Below are positions 1 through 9,667 of a stretch of DNA of 64,000 bases, piece by piece. How positions within the stretch are numbered: position 1 is the first letter of the stretch; each line of letters opens with the position of its first letter. Below the pieces are notes generated by a model, which saw only the letters and a program-made list of their open reading frames with translations, did no database searches and was not told the DNA's origin. Made by a program: the position numbers and the translations under genes. The DNA is from Cytospora piceicola (taxonomy: Eukaryota; Ascomycota; Sordariomycetes; Diaporthales; Cytosporaceae), in contig JALQBC010000042.1 of NCBI GenBank assembly GCA_023375675.1, forward strand, positions 248,001 to 312,000. The letters are read 5' to 3'.

Positions 1-1510
1 CCTCGAGATCGTTGAGGTCGACACCACCAAGCCTTCTGCTGAGTACCTGAAGCTCAACAAGCTCGGCAAGGTACCTACCTTCGAGGGCGACGATGGATAC
101 GTTCTGTACGAGTCCATGGCTATTGCCATCTACAGTAGGTCAACCCTTTACCCCGCTTGTGCCTGAAACCCCCCCATTGCTACGTGATGATCAACCTTTC
201 AAATTTAATACAGTTATCCCTGTCTAAATCACAACGTGTTGATATTCTATATCTGATCGCAATTACTGTCACCCATCTATGTACCACTTATTTGCATGAG
301 GACATCAGCTAATTCGTCACAGTCACAGTATGTTACCCGTCGGTGGAGGTCACCCAGCATGTCCAACGACTCCTTGAGAATTTCCAAGGAGGATGGCGAC
401 CATGATCACCCTGCAGTTGCTGACATCAACTCCAGTCTCAAAATGAGAAGACCACTCTGCTGGGCAAGACCAAGCAGGACTACGCTTCCATCCTCAAGTG
501 GATGAGCTACTTCAACGTAAGCAGAAAACAGCCTTCTTTCTCTTGACCATGGCAATCGCTAACGTGGAATACTGCAGACTGAGATCCTCCCCAACCTGGG
601 CAAGTGGTACCGCCCCCTGATCGGCCGCGACACCTACAACAAGAAGTCCGTTGATGAGGCTTCCAAGGCCGCCCTGAAGGCCATCGCTACCGTTGAGGAG
701 CACCTCCTGCACAACACCTACCTGGTTGGCGAGCGCATCACGCTGGCTGACCTGTTCGCCGCTGGCATCATTGCCCGTGGCTTCGAGTTCTTCTTCGGCA
801 AGCAGTGGCGCCAGGAGAACCCCAACGTTGCCCGGTGGTACGAGACTGTCTACAACCAGCCCATCTACTCTGCCGTTGCTCCCAAGTTCGAGCTCCTGGC
901 TACCCCCAAGCTGGAGAACGTTGCCCCCAAGAAGCCTGAGGCCCCCAAGAAGGAGGCTGCCCCCAAGGCTGCCCCCAAGGCTGCCCCTGCCGCTGAGGCC
1001 CAGGAGGACGCACCGGCTCCTAAGCCCAAGCACCCTCTTGAGGCCCTGCCCCGGGCCACTTTCGCTCTTGATGAGTGGAAGCGATACTTCTCCAACCACG
1101 ATGAGGCTGAGTCTCTGAAGTGGTTCTGGGAGAACGTCAACTTCGAGGAGTACTCCATCTGGAAGGTCAAGTACAAGTACAACGATGAGCTCACCCTGAC
1201 TTTCATGTCCAACAACCTGATCGGTGGATTCAACACCCGTCTTGAGGGTTCCCGCAAGTACATCTTCGGATGTGCTTCCGTCTACGGCGAGAACAACGAC
1301 TCGGTCATCGAGGGTGCTTTCGTCATCCGTGGCCAGGAGTCCACCCCCGTTTTCGATGTCGCTCCCGACTACGAGAGCTACGACTTCGAGAAGCTCGACC
1401 CCACCAACCCTGAGCACCGTGCTTACGTCGAGGCTCAGTGGACCTGGGACAAGCCCGTCGTCGTTGGCGACAAGGAGTACAAGCACTCCGCCGGCAAGGT
1501 CTTCAAATAA
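1..1510 (+). CDS. Translation elongation factor 1B gamma subunit (eEF1Bgamma), 5' end cut by the window
   Basis: This is the non-catalytic gamma subunit of the eEF1B complex, which helps reload eEF1A with GTP; it acts in the cytosol. The visible exons are 1-134, 323-327, 436-516 and 578-1510 (stop TAA), giving about 383 residues. The N-terminal part is a glutathione-transferase-like fold, with KVPTFEG and YESMAIAIY visible early on. A Lys/Ala/Pro-rich linker encoded around 895-1030 follows. The C-terminal EF1G domain contains FALDEWKRYFSN and ends in GKVFK. About 25-30 N-terminal residues lie outside the window. The first full intron pair encloses a 5-nt microexon (listed separately). Without it the frame cannot be kept between IAIY and SQNEKTTLLG, so I regard it as real. 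The codon use is strongly biased to C-ending codons, as expected for a very highly expressed gene. Confidence 0.96.
323..327 (+). other. 5-nt microexon (TCACA) of the eEF1Bgamma gene
   Basis: Exon 1 ends at 134 one base into a codon (TAC A, donor GTAGGT) and the next recognisable coding block starts at 436 on a codon boundary (TCT CAA AAT GAG). A five-base exon is needed to keep frame. The sequence at 311-333 supplies one: a CTAAT branch-like site, acceptor TCACAG at 317-322, then TCACA, then donor GTATGT at 328. Joined, it reads Ile-Tyr-Ile-Thr-Ser-Gln-Asn-Glu-Lys, which fits the conserved family sequence. The flanking introns are 188 and 108 nt long. Confidence 0.85.
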
Positions 1511-1839
1511 GCGATTTGCTCTTACGATTTGATGCTAGGGAAGGAAGGCGGATTCTAACGATTAATTGTGTCATGAATGAGAATCGAGATACCACGATGG
1601 CACTTGGGCGTTGCGCTCCTCTAGACTTCTATCTGTCGAGATTCCGATGAATAGAAATAAATGAATTGAAGGACAAACAAAACAAACAAACAAACAAATC
1701 AGTGCTTCTTTGTTCCACCCGTGCTAGCCTAATCTATCGGCTATTTACTGCTTTCGTGAACCAATGTTTTCATATACTCGCTCGTTACTCTAATGGGTAT
1801 GAGGCCTCCGCTGGACTCTTGCTGCTCTCTATCCCTTCC
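1511..1839. other. Convergent 3' region between eEF1Bgamma and the NIF-domain gene
   Basis: This is about 330 bp holding the 3' untranslated regions of two convergent genes. It is A-rich around 1650-1700, with an AAAC/AAACAA repeat at about 1674-1698. I see no gene in it. Confidence 0.6.
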
Positions 1840-3222
1840 TTATGCCATCTTGAAAGGATTGGCCCGGATGTAAGTGCTTACATCCTCCTGGAAGCACAAC
1901 TCGTTCAGGTAATCATGGACCATGGGCAAAATCTCGGGAGCCGCGCTCATGTCGCCCGTAAACTCAGGTATCGTAATCGCGTTATGCGGCTCACTCCTCG
2001 CCTTCTCGACCGAGTCGTCGATCAGCACCGTGTTCCCCTGGTCCCAACACCCCTCCACGCCCTTGGGGTAAGACGCCTTGACGGCAGGGTCCTCCCACAG
2101 GGCCGTCAGGCGCTTGTAGCACTGCGTGCGGGCGTTGTAGTCCTCGGGCGACAGGCCGAACCTGTCCCGGCCCCAGACGGCCACGACCCTGCGCAGCTGG
2201 TCGGGGCCGGCCAGCTCGTCGACCATGCGCTTGACGTTGTCGGGCCGGGCGGAGCTCCAGATGACGACCCAGAAGGTCTCGATGCAGTAGGCGACGAACT
2301 TGTGGGCGTGCGGCCGCGCCCGGAAGTTGAAGGGCCTGCGCTTGTCCGGGCGGTGGAGGAGCGTGCCGTTCAGGTCGATGACGACCAGGAGCGGGCCCGG
2401 CGCCGCGCGCCGCTTGGGGAGGAAGGACGCGCGGACCAGGTACGGGGGCGTCGGGTCCGGGATCCCGCCTGAGGCGGGGCTGGGGGCCGTGATGGCGGAG
2501 CGCTCGGACTTGGCTGAGGGCTGTGGTGGCGGTTGTTGTTGGCCTGGCTGAGATGGAGAGGAGGGGTGGGGGCTGCGTTGTGATTTGGTGCGGACGGGGA
2601 GGTCGGGGCTCATGGCGGGTGGTTGGTAGTGGCCTGGTGAGGGCTGGGGAGGTTGGCCCGGAAACATGTTTGGTGATGCGGTGCTGAATGCCGCCATGTT
2701 GCCCATCATAGGGAAGGACGGCATGGGGAAGAAGCCGTTAGGGTTGAACATGGGCATGCTGAAGCCTTGAAGCCCGTTCATCATCTGGGCAGGCATGGGG
2801 ATAGAAGGCCAACCATTGTTATTGGCAAGACCACCGTTCATCGCAGGCCACTGTGGGTTTCCTGAGAAAATGTCCATTGATTCATGCTCTGGTGGTGGTG
2901 CTTGGAAAGACGCATCCGCCAGTGACTGAGACTGATTTTGACTGGCCGCCTTGGCTTCTCTGGCACGTAATTTGTCCTTCTTCTTTCCCATGGTGGGCGT
3001 GGAGCCTTGTGCCCCGGACACCTTGACCGAGGAAGTAAACGGAGTATAAGCACCTCCTAGAGATACCTGAGGTTTGACCTGTGAGGCTGAAGGCTGGTCC
3101 TGCTGTGTCACCGCTGGATATCGAGAATGAGACCTGATAGAGCCCAAGTATGGAAGGCGTGGCAAGTAGAGGGAGGTACTGGGCCCGCGAAGAAAGACCT
3201 TCCGGGTTGCGAACGTGCGCAT
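1840..3222 (-). CDS. FCP1/NLI-interacting-factor (NIF) type HAD-fold protein
   Basis: The C-terminal third (about residues 275-440 of the 460-residue reading) is an FCP1/SCP-type phosphatase fold. It shows motif I VIDLNGTLL (residues 281-289), the serine motif IWSSARPDN and the metal-binding motif VLIDDSVEKA. In motif I the usual second Asp (DxD) is Asn285, so the general acid/base is missing even though the nucleophile Asp283 is kept. The N-terminal 260 residues are low-complexity and rich in Pro, Gln, Met and Asn. Two starts are possible. The longest (3222) gives an Arg-rich, acid-free N-terminus resembling a mitochondrial presequence. The ATG at 2991 (MGKKKDKLRAREAK) sits in a near-perfect CCACCATGG context and would give 383 residues. 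I cannot decide between them. Substrate unknown. Confidence 0.85.
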   Translation of the reverse strand: MRTFATRKVFLRGPSTSLYLPRLPYLGSIRSHSRYPAVTQQDQPSASQVKPQVSLGGAYTPFTSSVKVSGAQGSTPTMGKKKDKLRAREAKAASQNQSQSLADASFQAPPPEHESMDIFSGNPQWPAMNGGLANNNGWPSIPMPAQMMNGLQGFSMPMFNPNGFFPMPSFPMMGNMAAFSTASPNMFPGQPPQPSPGHYQPPAMSPDLPVRTKSQRSPHPSSPSQPGQQQPPPQPSAKSERSAITAPSPASGGIPDPTPPYLVRASFLPKRRAAPGPLLVVIDLNGTLLHRPDKRRPFNFRARPHAHKFVAYCIETFWVVIWSSARPDNVKRMVDELAGPDQLRRVVAVWGRDRFGLSPEDYNARTQCYKRLTALWEDPAVKASYPKGVEGCWDQGNTVLIDDSVEKARSEPHNAITIPEFTGDMSAAPEILPMVHDYLNELCFQEDVSTYIRANPFKMA

Positions 3223-3772
3223 TGATAGAGACTATGAGTTTGAAGGCGAAAGACCTGCTCGGTCAGTCAAGTCGCAAGCGTATATCGCCACTCGCAGCAC
3301 TTGTCCCTCCGTGTTTGGCCTCGACAGATGAGCGCTCGTAGATTCCAGATCCGGCGCTGAGGACTATGATTTGGAAAAGAAGTCAGGAATGTTAGCTTAT
3401 AAGACAATAAATGGAGCTTCGTATAAGCTGTCCACGAGGGAAGTGCTGCCCCCTTTTGACAGCCTCACTGAGATGCGTTGCAATGAGTGAGGCAGTCTAC
3501 TAAGGATGGAAGGCCTCACTTGATGTGTTTAGACGTTGCCTCATTGAACTTTGGCAATTCGGGATCCAAAATTTTGAGAGTCGTTATCGATAAGAAACAC
3601 CAAGTACCAGTACCTACACTTAACATATACTTTGGCAATGAAAGTAAGTATCTTTGACTTAGACCCCAACTTCATGTCCCAAAATTTCGACCTCTTTCCC
3701 ATCCGCTGGTTCTCATCATCCGCTGATCATAGGCACACAACCACACAACCAAACAACAAAAACTCATCCACC
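3223..3772. promoter_or_regulatory. Divergent promoter region of the NIF-domain gene and RRP36
   Basis: About 550 bp lies between two divergently transcribed starts. It shows no long repeats or RNA gene. The stretch before RRP36 becomes CA/AAC-rich (3720-3770), typical of a fungal 5' leader. If the NIF-type gene starts at 2991, its leader extends to that point. Confidence 0.5.
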
Positions 3773-4792
3773 ATGGAGTCAAGAAAAAGAAAGACGCCCC
3801 AGACCGGGCTGCAAAGGCGCGTCAGGGCGAGAGCAGAGCCGGAACCCGACCTGGGTGGTTTCGAAGATGAGATGAGCAGCGGTGGTGCACCAAGTGAAGA
3901 GGAAGTCGATGAGAGCGGGTCGGGCTCAGAATCTGAGGCTGGCTCCGGATCTGGCAGCGATAAGGCCGACGAGTCCGTAAGTCACGATTGATCCTACAAC
4001 CTTCCACCTCACACGAGCGTTTCTAACACTGACTGGTCTCAGGATGAGAACGATGGGTCTTCCGAGGACGAAGACATCTCGGCAGACGCATCCAAGGTCT
4101 CCTTCGGCGCCCTCGCCAAGGCCCAGGCCATCCTCGGCCGCAAGAAGGGCGCGGACGGGACCGAGGACGGGCCAGCAGCCGAGGCAGGGGAGGAGAGGCC
4201 GGACTACACGTACCAGTGGACCAAGATCGACAAGCCGCCCTCGCGCAGCAGCAAGCACGCCCCCATGGAGATGTCGTCGAAGCGGCAGGTCTCGCGCAGG
4301 CGGGAGATCATCCCCGTCAAGAAGGTGCAGCACCGGGACCCGCGGTTCGACCCGCTCGTGACGGGGCAGGCGCTCAAGACGCAGACGGACGAGGACCGGG
4401 CGCGCAGGGCGTACGCGTTCCTGGACGAGTACCGGGACGACGAGATGAAGCAGGTCCGGGGCGCCATCAGGAAGGCCAAGACGCCCGCGGAGAAGGAGGA
4501 GCTGCAGCGGGCGCTCATGTCGATGGAGAGCAGGAAGAAGGCGCGCGACAGGCGGGAGAAGGAGAAGGCCGTGGTGGAGGAGCACAGGAAACGCGAGAAG
4601 GAGCTGGTCAGGGAGGGCAAGAAGGCCCAGCCGTTCTACCTCAAGAAGAGCGAGCAGAAGAAGAGGTTGCTGGTGGACCAGTTCACGGGCCTGAGCGAGA
4701 GGCAGAGGGACAAGGCCATCGAGAAGAAGAGGAAGAAGATTGCCGGCAAGGAGAAGAAGAACTTGCCCATGGAGAGGAGGGCGAGGGAGTAG
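3773..4792 (+). CDS. RRP36: rRNA biogenesis protein RRP36
   Basis: The exons are 3773-3976 and 4043-4792, encoding 317 residues. RRP36 is a nucleolar component of the 90S/SSU processome needed for early cleavage of pre-18S rRNA. The N-terminal half is Glu/Ser/Gly-rich and acidic. The C-terminal half is highly basic and helical and carries the family core: HRDPRFDPL, then RRAYAFLDEYRDDEMKQVR, then the Lys-rich segment PFYLKKSEQKK and the terminal KKIAGKEKK. The intron has donor GTAAGT and a CTGAC-type branch site. The start ATG follows a CA-rich leader in a CCACCATGG context. Confidence 0.93.
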
Positions 4793-4975
4793 AGGTTAAT
4801 GTTGTAAATTCCAACGCATGGATACCCTACAGCGATAGGCTTATTTTCAAGTACGCCTCATGTTCACTACAAAATCTTGCATCATGAAGACCGGATCGAA
4901 GTGAGCGGTGGTTTTTCATTTTTACCTGTAGTCCCAAATATGTACAAATCTATAGCAAGTACACTAGGTATATCT

Positions 4976-7285
4976 TTACACTTGCTTCTGCAACACAGCA
5001 CTCTTCCCAACAGCATCCTCAAACAGCCCCCTACACTTGACCCTGCTTCCCATCCTCGCACAGAGCAGGAACGCCCCACTCAGCTTGCGATGCAGACTAT
5101 ACGTCTCCTCGGGCGGGGGCGCCAGCCTCTCCCTGATCATGACGGGTATCTGCTCCTTGACCCTCTCCGTGATGGTCTGGTCCCGGAAGTCGTACACCTC
5201 GGGCGCGGACGCCAGGAACGGCTCCGCGAGCGTCACCACGCTGGCGATGTGCGCGTCCAGCATGGCCCTGCTCTCGTGGCCCGTCAGGTACCCCAGCCTC
5301 TCGCTCAGGTCGCGCACGGCGTCGCGGTCGGCCCGCGAGGCCGCCGCGAGGAGCTGCACGTACTGGCTGATGAAGTGGTCCGGGTACTCGCGCGACGCGC
5401 CAAAGTCCAGCAGCACGAGCCGGTCCCGCTCCGCGTCGTACAGGAAGTTGGTCCAGTTGGGGTCCGTCTGCATGAAGCGGAACTCGGTGATCTCGCGGAG
5501 GCAGAGCCGCAAGATCTGAGTGCCGATCCAGTCCCGCTGCTCCTGCGTGAACGACTTGACCTTGGTGACGCCCACGCCGTCCATGAACTCCATGGTCAGG
5601 ACTTGCTTCCCGGATGCTTCGGGGTAGATCTGGGGGACCAGGAACACGTCGTCTTCCGCGGCGAGTAGGTCCTTGTACCTTTGGGCACATTTTGCTTCTC
5701 TCTCGTAATCGCATTCCCAGCCGAGTTCTGTCCGGGCGTTGTCGATGGTTTTGTTGAGATAGAGGCCCTTGGGGAGTAGCTTGGTGGCAGCCAGCAGTAC
5801 GCCCAAGTTGTCCAGATCGGAATTGATGGATTCAGCGACTCCAGGAAACTGGATCTTGACGGCAACCTTGGCGCCGTTCGACTTCAGCGTCGCGCGATGC
5901 ACCTGTCCGATCGAAGCAGCCGCAATGGGCTTCTCCTCGAAGTCTTCAAACAAGTCACGCCACTCAGAGCCCAGGTTAGTCGCCAACACACGGTCCCGTT
6001 GCCAAGATGGCATGTAATCTGCTCGATCCTGTACCCTCTGTAGCACTTCCTGGATGGGAGCCGGCAGCATCTTGGAGTCTTGGAAACTCATCATCTGGCC
6101 AAGCTTGAGGGCGGCGCCTCTCATCTTTGAGAGCTTCGTAACCAATCTCTCCATGTTGGCCGGGCTTAGCATCAGCGAGCCTTCCCCACCGCCTCCCGTC
6201 ACGCGGCTGAAGCTTTCGGTGACAGCCCCGGCAAACATCCCTGCCGCGAGACCGCTGTAGTTCCATATGCGTCCGAAGCGAGACGACGGAACTCTGGATT
6301 CTCTGAGCTCATAGCCAGGCGTGGTCGCAACACCCAGCATCTCGCCCATGGAAGAGGCCTCTTCTTTAGACACCTGCTTGTCTGTCCGTCCGACTTCATG
6401 GGCAACAGACTTTGCAAGCGTTGGCTCAGGAGCCTGCGTGGCTTCATTATTCCCAGTCTGATTGTCAGTTATTGGCGCTGTTTGAGCTTCTGCAGTTGGC
6501 TTCGGCGATATGGAACCATTCACGGCTTGTGTTCTTGGCAAGCCCTCGAGATTGGACTCTTCCTTGAGCCCAGAGGTGGGTGAATTGGAAGCCTCGGGTT
6601 TCTTGCTCAACTCCTGAAGAATTCTTGACTCGCCCTTGGTGTTGCTGCCATGACCATAATCAACAGCGCCTGGGACAACCTTTTTGGGACGTTCGCCAGG
6701 CTTGGTGCCCTTCCACAACGGTTTCAGGGTCCGGCGGTTGGTTCGAAAGAGGCCTTCCAGAACTAGGCCTTCTGGTACAGGCTCGCCGTCCTTCAAGTCA
6801 GCCAGAGAGGACACATCTTGGGTATTCTCCCTTTCCTCTCCCTCTCTCTGCGACCTGGGTTCTTGAAGCGTTGTTGATGGCGTAGTAGACTCGACTGGTG
6901 GTATACTGAATCCTCCCGTAGTAGCCTCGGGTTGATACGCTTCTAGACGCCGCGCATTTTGTTGATTTAGCGAGGAGGCAACACTGGTTTCATGAGAAGC
7001 CGGCTCAGCGACAGCGGTTTCAGGCGTGTTCCCCTGTGCCTTGATCACTTCCGATGACGTCGAGGGCACCACCACCTCGTTGTCGCTAGCTGCAGGCTTC
7101 TTCTCTGCGGCATCACTGGCAACATTTTGGCTCCCATGCTGCTGGCCCCTGAAAGCCGCAGCTATGCTTGACGTCTTGCCATAGCGCTCGACTTGGCGGG
7201 TTCTCAGGGCGATATGTTTAGATGCCACAGAGCGGGATGCGTTTAGCACCGCTGCCAAGTCGATGGCAAAATCCACGAGCCCCAT
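4976..7285 (-). CDS. COQ8: COQ8/ABC1 (ADCK) family atypical kinase of ubiquinone biosynthesis
   Basis: This is a single-exon gene of 769 residues. COQ8 is a mitochondrial atypical kinase/ATPase that supports the coenzyme Q synthesis complex. The N-terminal half (to about residue 330) is low-complexity. The catalytic half has the family hallmarks: the KxGQ motif (KLGQ at 394-397), the alanine-rich loop AAASIGQVHRA replacing the glycine loop, the lysine in VAVKIQFPG, NFLYD, and the metal-binding LLDFGASRE (Asp627). The protein is longer than yeast Coq8 (about 500 residues) because of the N-terminal extension, which is common in filamentous fungi. The 3' end lies close to the RRP36 stop (183 bp), in convergent orientation. 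Confidence 0.94.
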   Translation of the reverse strand: MGLVDFAIDLAAVLNASRSVASKHIALRTRQVERYGKTSSIAAAFRGQQHGSQNVASDAAEKKPAASDNEVVVPSTSSEVIKAQGNTPETAVAEPASHETSVASSLNQQNARRLEAYQPEATTGGFSIPPVESTTPSTTLQEPRSQREGEERENTQDVSSLADLKDGEPVPEGLVLEGLFRTNRRTLKPLWKGTKPGERPKKVVPGAVDYGHGSNTKGESRILQELSKKPEASNSPTSGLKEESNLEGLPRTQAVNGSISPKPTAEAQTAPITDNQTGNNEATQAPEPTLAKSVAHEVGRTDKQVSKEEASSMGEMLGVATTPGYELRESRVPSSRFGRIWNYSGLAAGMFAGAVTESFSRVTGGGGEGSLMLSPANMERLVTKLSKMRGAALKLGQMMSFQDSKMLPAPIQEVLQRVQDRADYMPSWQRDRVLATNLGSEWRDLFEDFEEKPIAAASIGQVHRATLKSNGAKVAVKIQFPGVAESINSDLDNLGVLLAATKLLPKGLYLNKTIDNARTELGWECDYEREAKCAQRYKDLLAAEDDVFLVPQIYPEASGKQVLTMEFMDGVGVTKVKSFTQEQRDWIGTQILRLCLREITEFRFMQTDPNWTNFLYDAERDRLVLLDFGASREYPDHFISQYVQLLAAASRADRDAVRDLSERLGYLTGHESRAMLDAHIASVVTLAEPFLASAPEVYDFRDQTITERVKEQIPVMIRERLAPPPEETYSLHRKLSGAFLLCARMGSRVKCRGLFEDAVGKSAVLQKQV

Positions 7286-7826
7286 CTGAGGTTCTTCTTT
7301 TAGGTAAGGACTATCGAATCAAGACACCCTTCCATCATTGGCGTTGCGTGGTTACACAGCGCGAGAAGTGTCGTGGCAATATCGGAGCTTCTTAATTGAT
7401 GCGGCTCTGAAAATTGATGCAGCATCCATGATGCAATAATCCTTGCACTTCAGCCCTACGACTCCGGCCGGCAATCCCGGACTGGGGCTGAAGTGAGGCT
7501 TGAACCGTTTATAAGCATGCATGCATGCATGCCTGAGTATTGACTACATGGTGATCTGCAATTTGTAAAGTAATGGATATTCAACGAGTTAATAGAAATC
7601 ACCAGCTTCTCCTGAGTTCAGGTCCTCGCGATGATTGTGTCTTGCTTCAAGGTGTTCATTTTAGTGTTAGCGATTTCGGCGTGTAAGTGCTATTTGTCTA
7701 GTACGCTTCGAATTGCCAGTCCTATTGACCCCCTGTTCTCCCCTTCTATAATCATCGCTGTCTTGATATCATTCATGGGTATCATTTGTCAAAATATATC
7801 CAAAAAAAACTCCTTACTGTAATGCA
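7286..7826. promoter_or_regulatory. Upstream region of COQ8 and 3' region of ESS2, with a GCATGCATGC microsatellite
   Basis: This 541-bp spacer lies between two minus-strand genes. It holds an 18-bp tract of alternating GCAT units (about 7515-7532), roughly 230 bp upstream of the COQ8 start. The 63-residue hydrophobic plus-strand reading at 7631-7822 has no recognisable features and I do not call it. Confidence 0.5.
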
Positions 7827-9191
7827 TCATCCCCTTGTCACGTTCTTGAGCCCCGACCCCCTGTTCTTGGGTGTAACAGCCTCCGGAAAGGGAGTCCTGT
7901 CCGAAGCCCGGCTAGAACTACCAATCTTACTCCAGAGCCGTTGAGCAGCAGGCGTCAAACCTCCTCCACTGACGCGTGGGCTATTCGGAAACTTTGGCAC
8001 CGGCGTTTCCTCAACTCTGCCCACCAGGCCCATCTTTGCCGACGATCGCTTTGACTGCGCTATTCGGTCCACCATGCGGTGATGTAGACCCTCCCGCTTC
8101 CCCTGTTCTTGAAGTTTGAAAGGATTCGGCGTCGCGTCACCAGGACCCAGGTCGATGGTTGGCCCGTCTAAGTTTTCTGGCTCTGGCTCCTCGTCATCCA
8201 CAAAAGCATATCCGTTCACCCGCGGCGTCTCATTCCCAGCGCTGAAGGTTGAGTCCCGGTCTCCAGGCCTGGCCCGCCCGGCAATCGCATCTCTGACGGC
8301 AGACAGAGTTGGCGAAGGCGGACGGGATGGTTCTGGCTCGATAGCTGGCCCGGGCATCCTTGTGTTTGCGTACACAATTGTCTTCGGCCCTGCTCGCGAG
8401 GACTCCTGTGCACGCAAAGCTACTGTATCTGACCTCGACTCGTCAAAGCTCTCCGGGTTAAACATGAGGCCGTTCTTGGGATCTGACTTCCAGTTGTCTG
8501 GAGCAGCGGGCCGGTCGTCCCTATCCTTGATTGCGAGACTGTTCTTTCCAAATCCATCGTCCGTCAGGCTCTTGCCACTTGCGGCCAGTCTTGCCTTGAC
8601 CTCCATTTGTTTCAGCTCTTGTTTCGACGGGACTTTGTTTCCCCGCCACAGCCAGCCATATTTCTCTGCCCTCTTCTGGTTTTGGTTGTCCAAAAGTTTG
8701 TAGAAACTCTCGTTGTCTTCGCTCGTATACTTGGCCTGGAACGCACCAAGACTCATGTTCGTGTCGATTTCGAGTGGCGCTTCGGCTACTGTAGTAACTA
8801 CTGATATTGTAGACATGGGAGTATCGCCTCCATATCCGACTGGGGTCTGCCCGCCCATGGGTGTTTGCCCGCCTGGTTGTGTCTGCACCGGTCGCTTGAG
8901 CCTTTGTCGGCCTGGGGTCATGACTTGTTGAAGGCGACGGCCCGCGTTGGTAATCCATGACTTGTCCTTGGACTCTAGTGCATCCAGGTATTCTTGCTGT
9001 GTCTCGCTTTCTAGGAGGCCGGGGAAGAAGTCGCGGGCGATAATCCTCGAGAGTGCATCAGTGTACGTCTCTTCGTCCAGTACTTTCCTTGGTCGTTTGA
9101 TCTTCTTCGCCGGCGGAGGGGGTGGCATGAGTTCCAGCTCGGCAGCCCTCTTGCGCACGAGCGCAGAAGACGTCTGATTTGGAGTCTCCAT
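7827..9191 (-). CDS. ESS2/DGCR14 (ES2) family nuclear splicing-associated protein
   Basis: ES2 proteins join late (C complex) spliceosomes and affect splice-site choice. The family signature is clear at the N-terminus: MPPPPPAKKIKRPRKVLDEE followed by YTDALSRIIARDFFPGL and LDALESKDKSWITNAGRRL. The central FYKLLDNQNQKRAEKYGWLW and the C-terminal TPVPKFPNSPRV also fit. I chose the ATG at 9191 (METPNQTSSALVRKR, 454 residues) because the conserved part begins right after it; an in-frame ATG at 9281 would add 30 Ser/Thr/Pro-rich residues. There are no introns. It is divergent from the PP5 gene. Confidence 0.9.
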   Translation of the reverse strand: METPNQTSSALVRKRAAELELMPPPPPAKKIKRPRKVLDEETYTDALSRIIARDFFPGLLESETQQEYLDALESKDKSWITNAGRRLQQVMTPGRQRLKRPVQTQPGGQTPMGGQTPVGYGGDTPMSTISVVTTVAEAPLEIDTNMSLGAFQAKYTSEDNESFYKLLDNQNQKRAEKYGWLWRGNKVPSKQELKQMEVKARLAASGKSLTDDGFGKNSLAIKDRDDRPAAPDNWKSDPKNGLMFNPESFDESRSDTVALRAQESSRAGPKTIVYANTRMPGPAIEPEPSRPPSPTLSAVRDAIAGRARPGDRDSTFSAGNETPRVNGYAFVDDEEPEPENLDGPTIDLGPGDATPNPFKLQEQGKREGLHHRMVDRIAQSKRSSAKMGLVGRVEETPVPKFPNSPRVSGGGLTPAAQRLWSKIGSSSRASDRTPFPEAVTPKNRGSGLKNVTRG

Positions 9192-9281
9192 GGTTGTGGT
9201 AGAAAGACTGTGTGGTGTTGAAGGAGATGTTTGGAGAGGTGACTGACCTGATACAATCGGAGATAAGGTGTCAGGCAACAA

Positions 9282-9667
9282 GGCTTAATGGCCAGTCCAT
9301 GCACGGGCCACTGTGGCTAAGACTTGGCATATAACCCGATCACAATCGTGGGGAAGCGGGATCTGTGCCGCTGTACCCCTGTACCTGTGCCTATACTGAC
9401 TGCAGCTTTTTGGAGGGAGTGCGCCGCCTCATGGAAGCCGTTCGAAAGCGAAGCGTTTCTGCCCTTCGCCCAAATTTGAATTGAACATACCACCAGTAGC
9501 AGAAAATACCATATTCTGTTTCAAAGCCAGAAGCCTTACTCACCTTTGACATCTTCAGACGTTGTTCGGCCACTTGACGTTCTTATTCAATATATCCTTG
9601 TCATTATTCTTTTGCCCCTCTTTGAGCTTCACATCTCCACAACAAGCAACGAGAGGACCAAGGCACG
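9282..9667. promoter_or_regulatory. Divergent promoter region of ESS2 and the PP5 phosphatase gene
   Basis: About 390 bp (longer if ESS2 starts at 9191) lies between divergent starts. The PP5 leader is T/C-rich and ends in a GCACGATGG start context. I see no other feature. Confidence 0.45.

Noticed and set aside
512..1486. 324-residue minus-strand reading opposite eEF1Bgamma
   Set aside because: It is the antisense shadow of a strongly codon-biased gene; low-complexity Leu/Val/Gly-rich sequence with no family signature.
7631..7822. 63-residue hydrophobic plus-strand reading between ESS2 and COQ8
   Set aside because: Short, AT-rich, no conserved pattern and no leader signals; likely chance.
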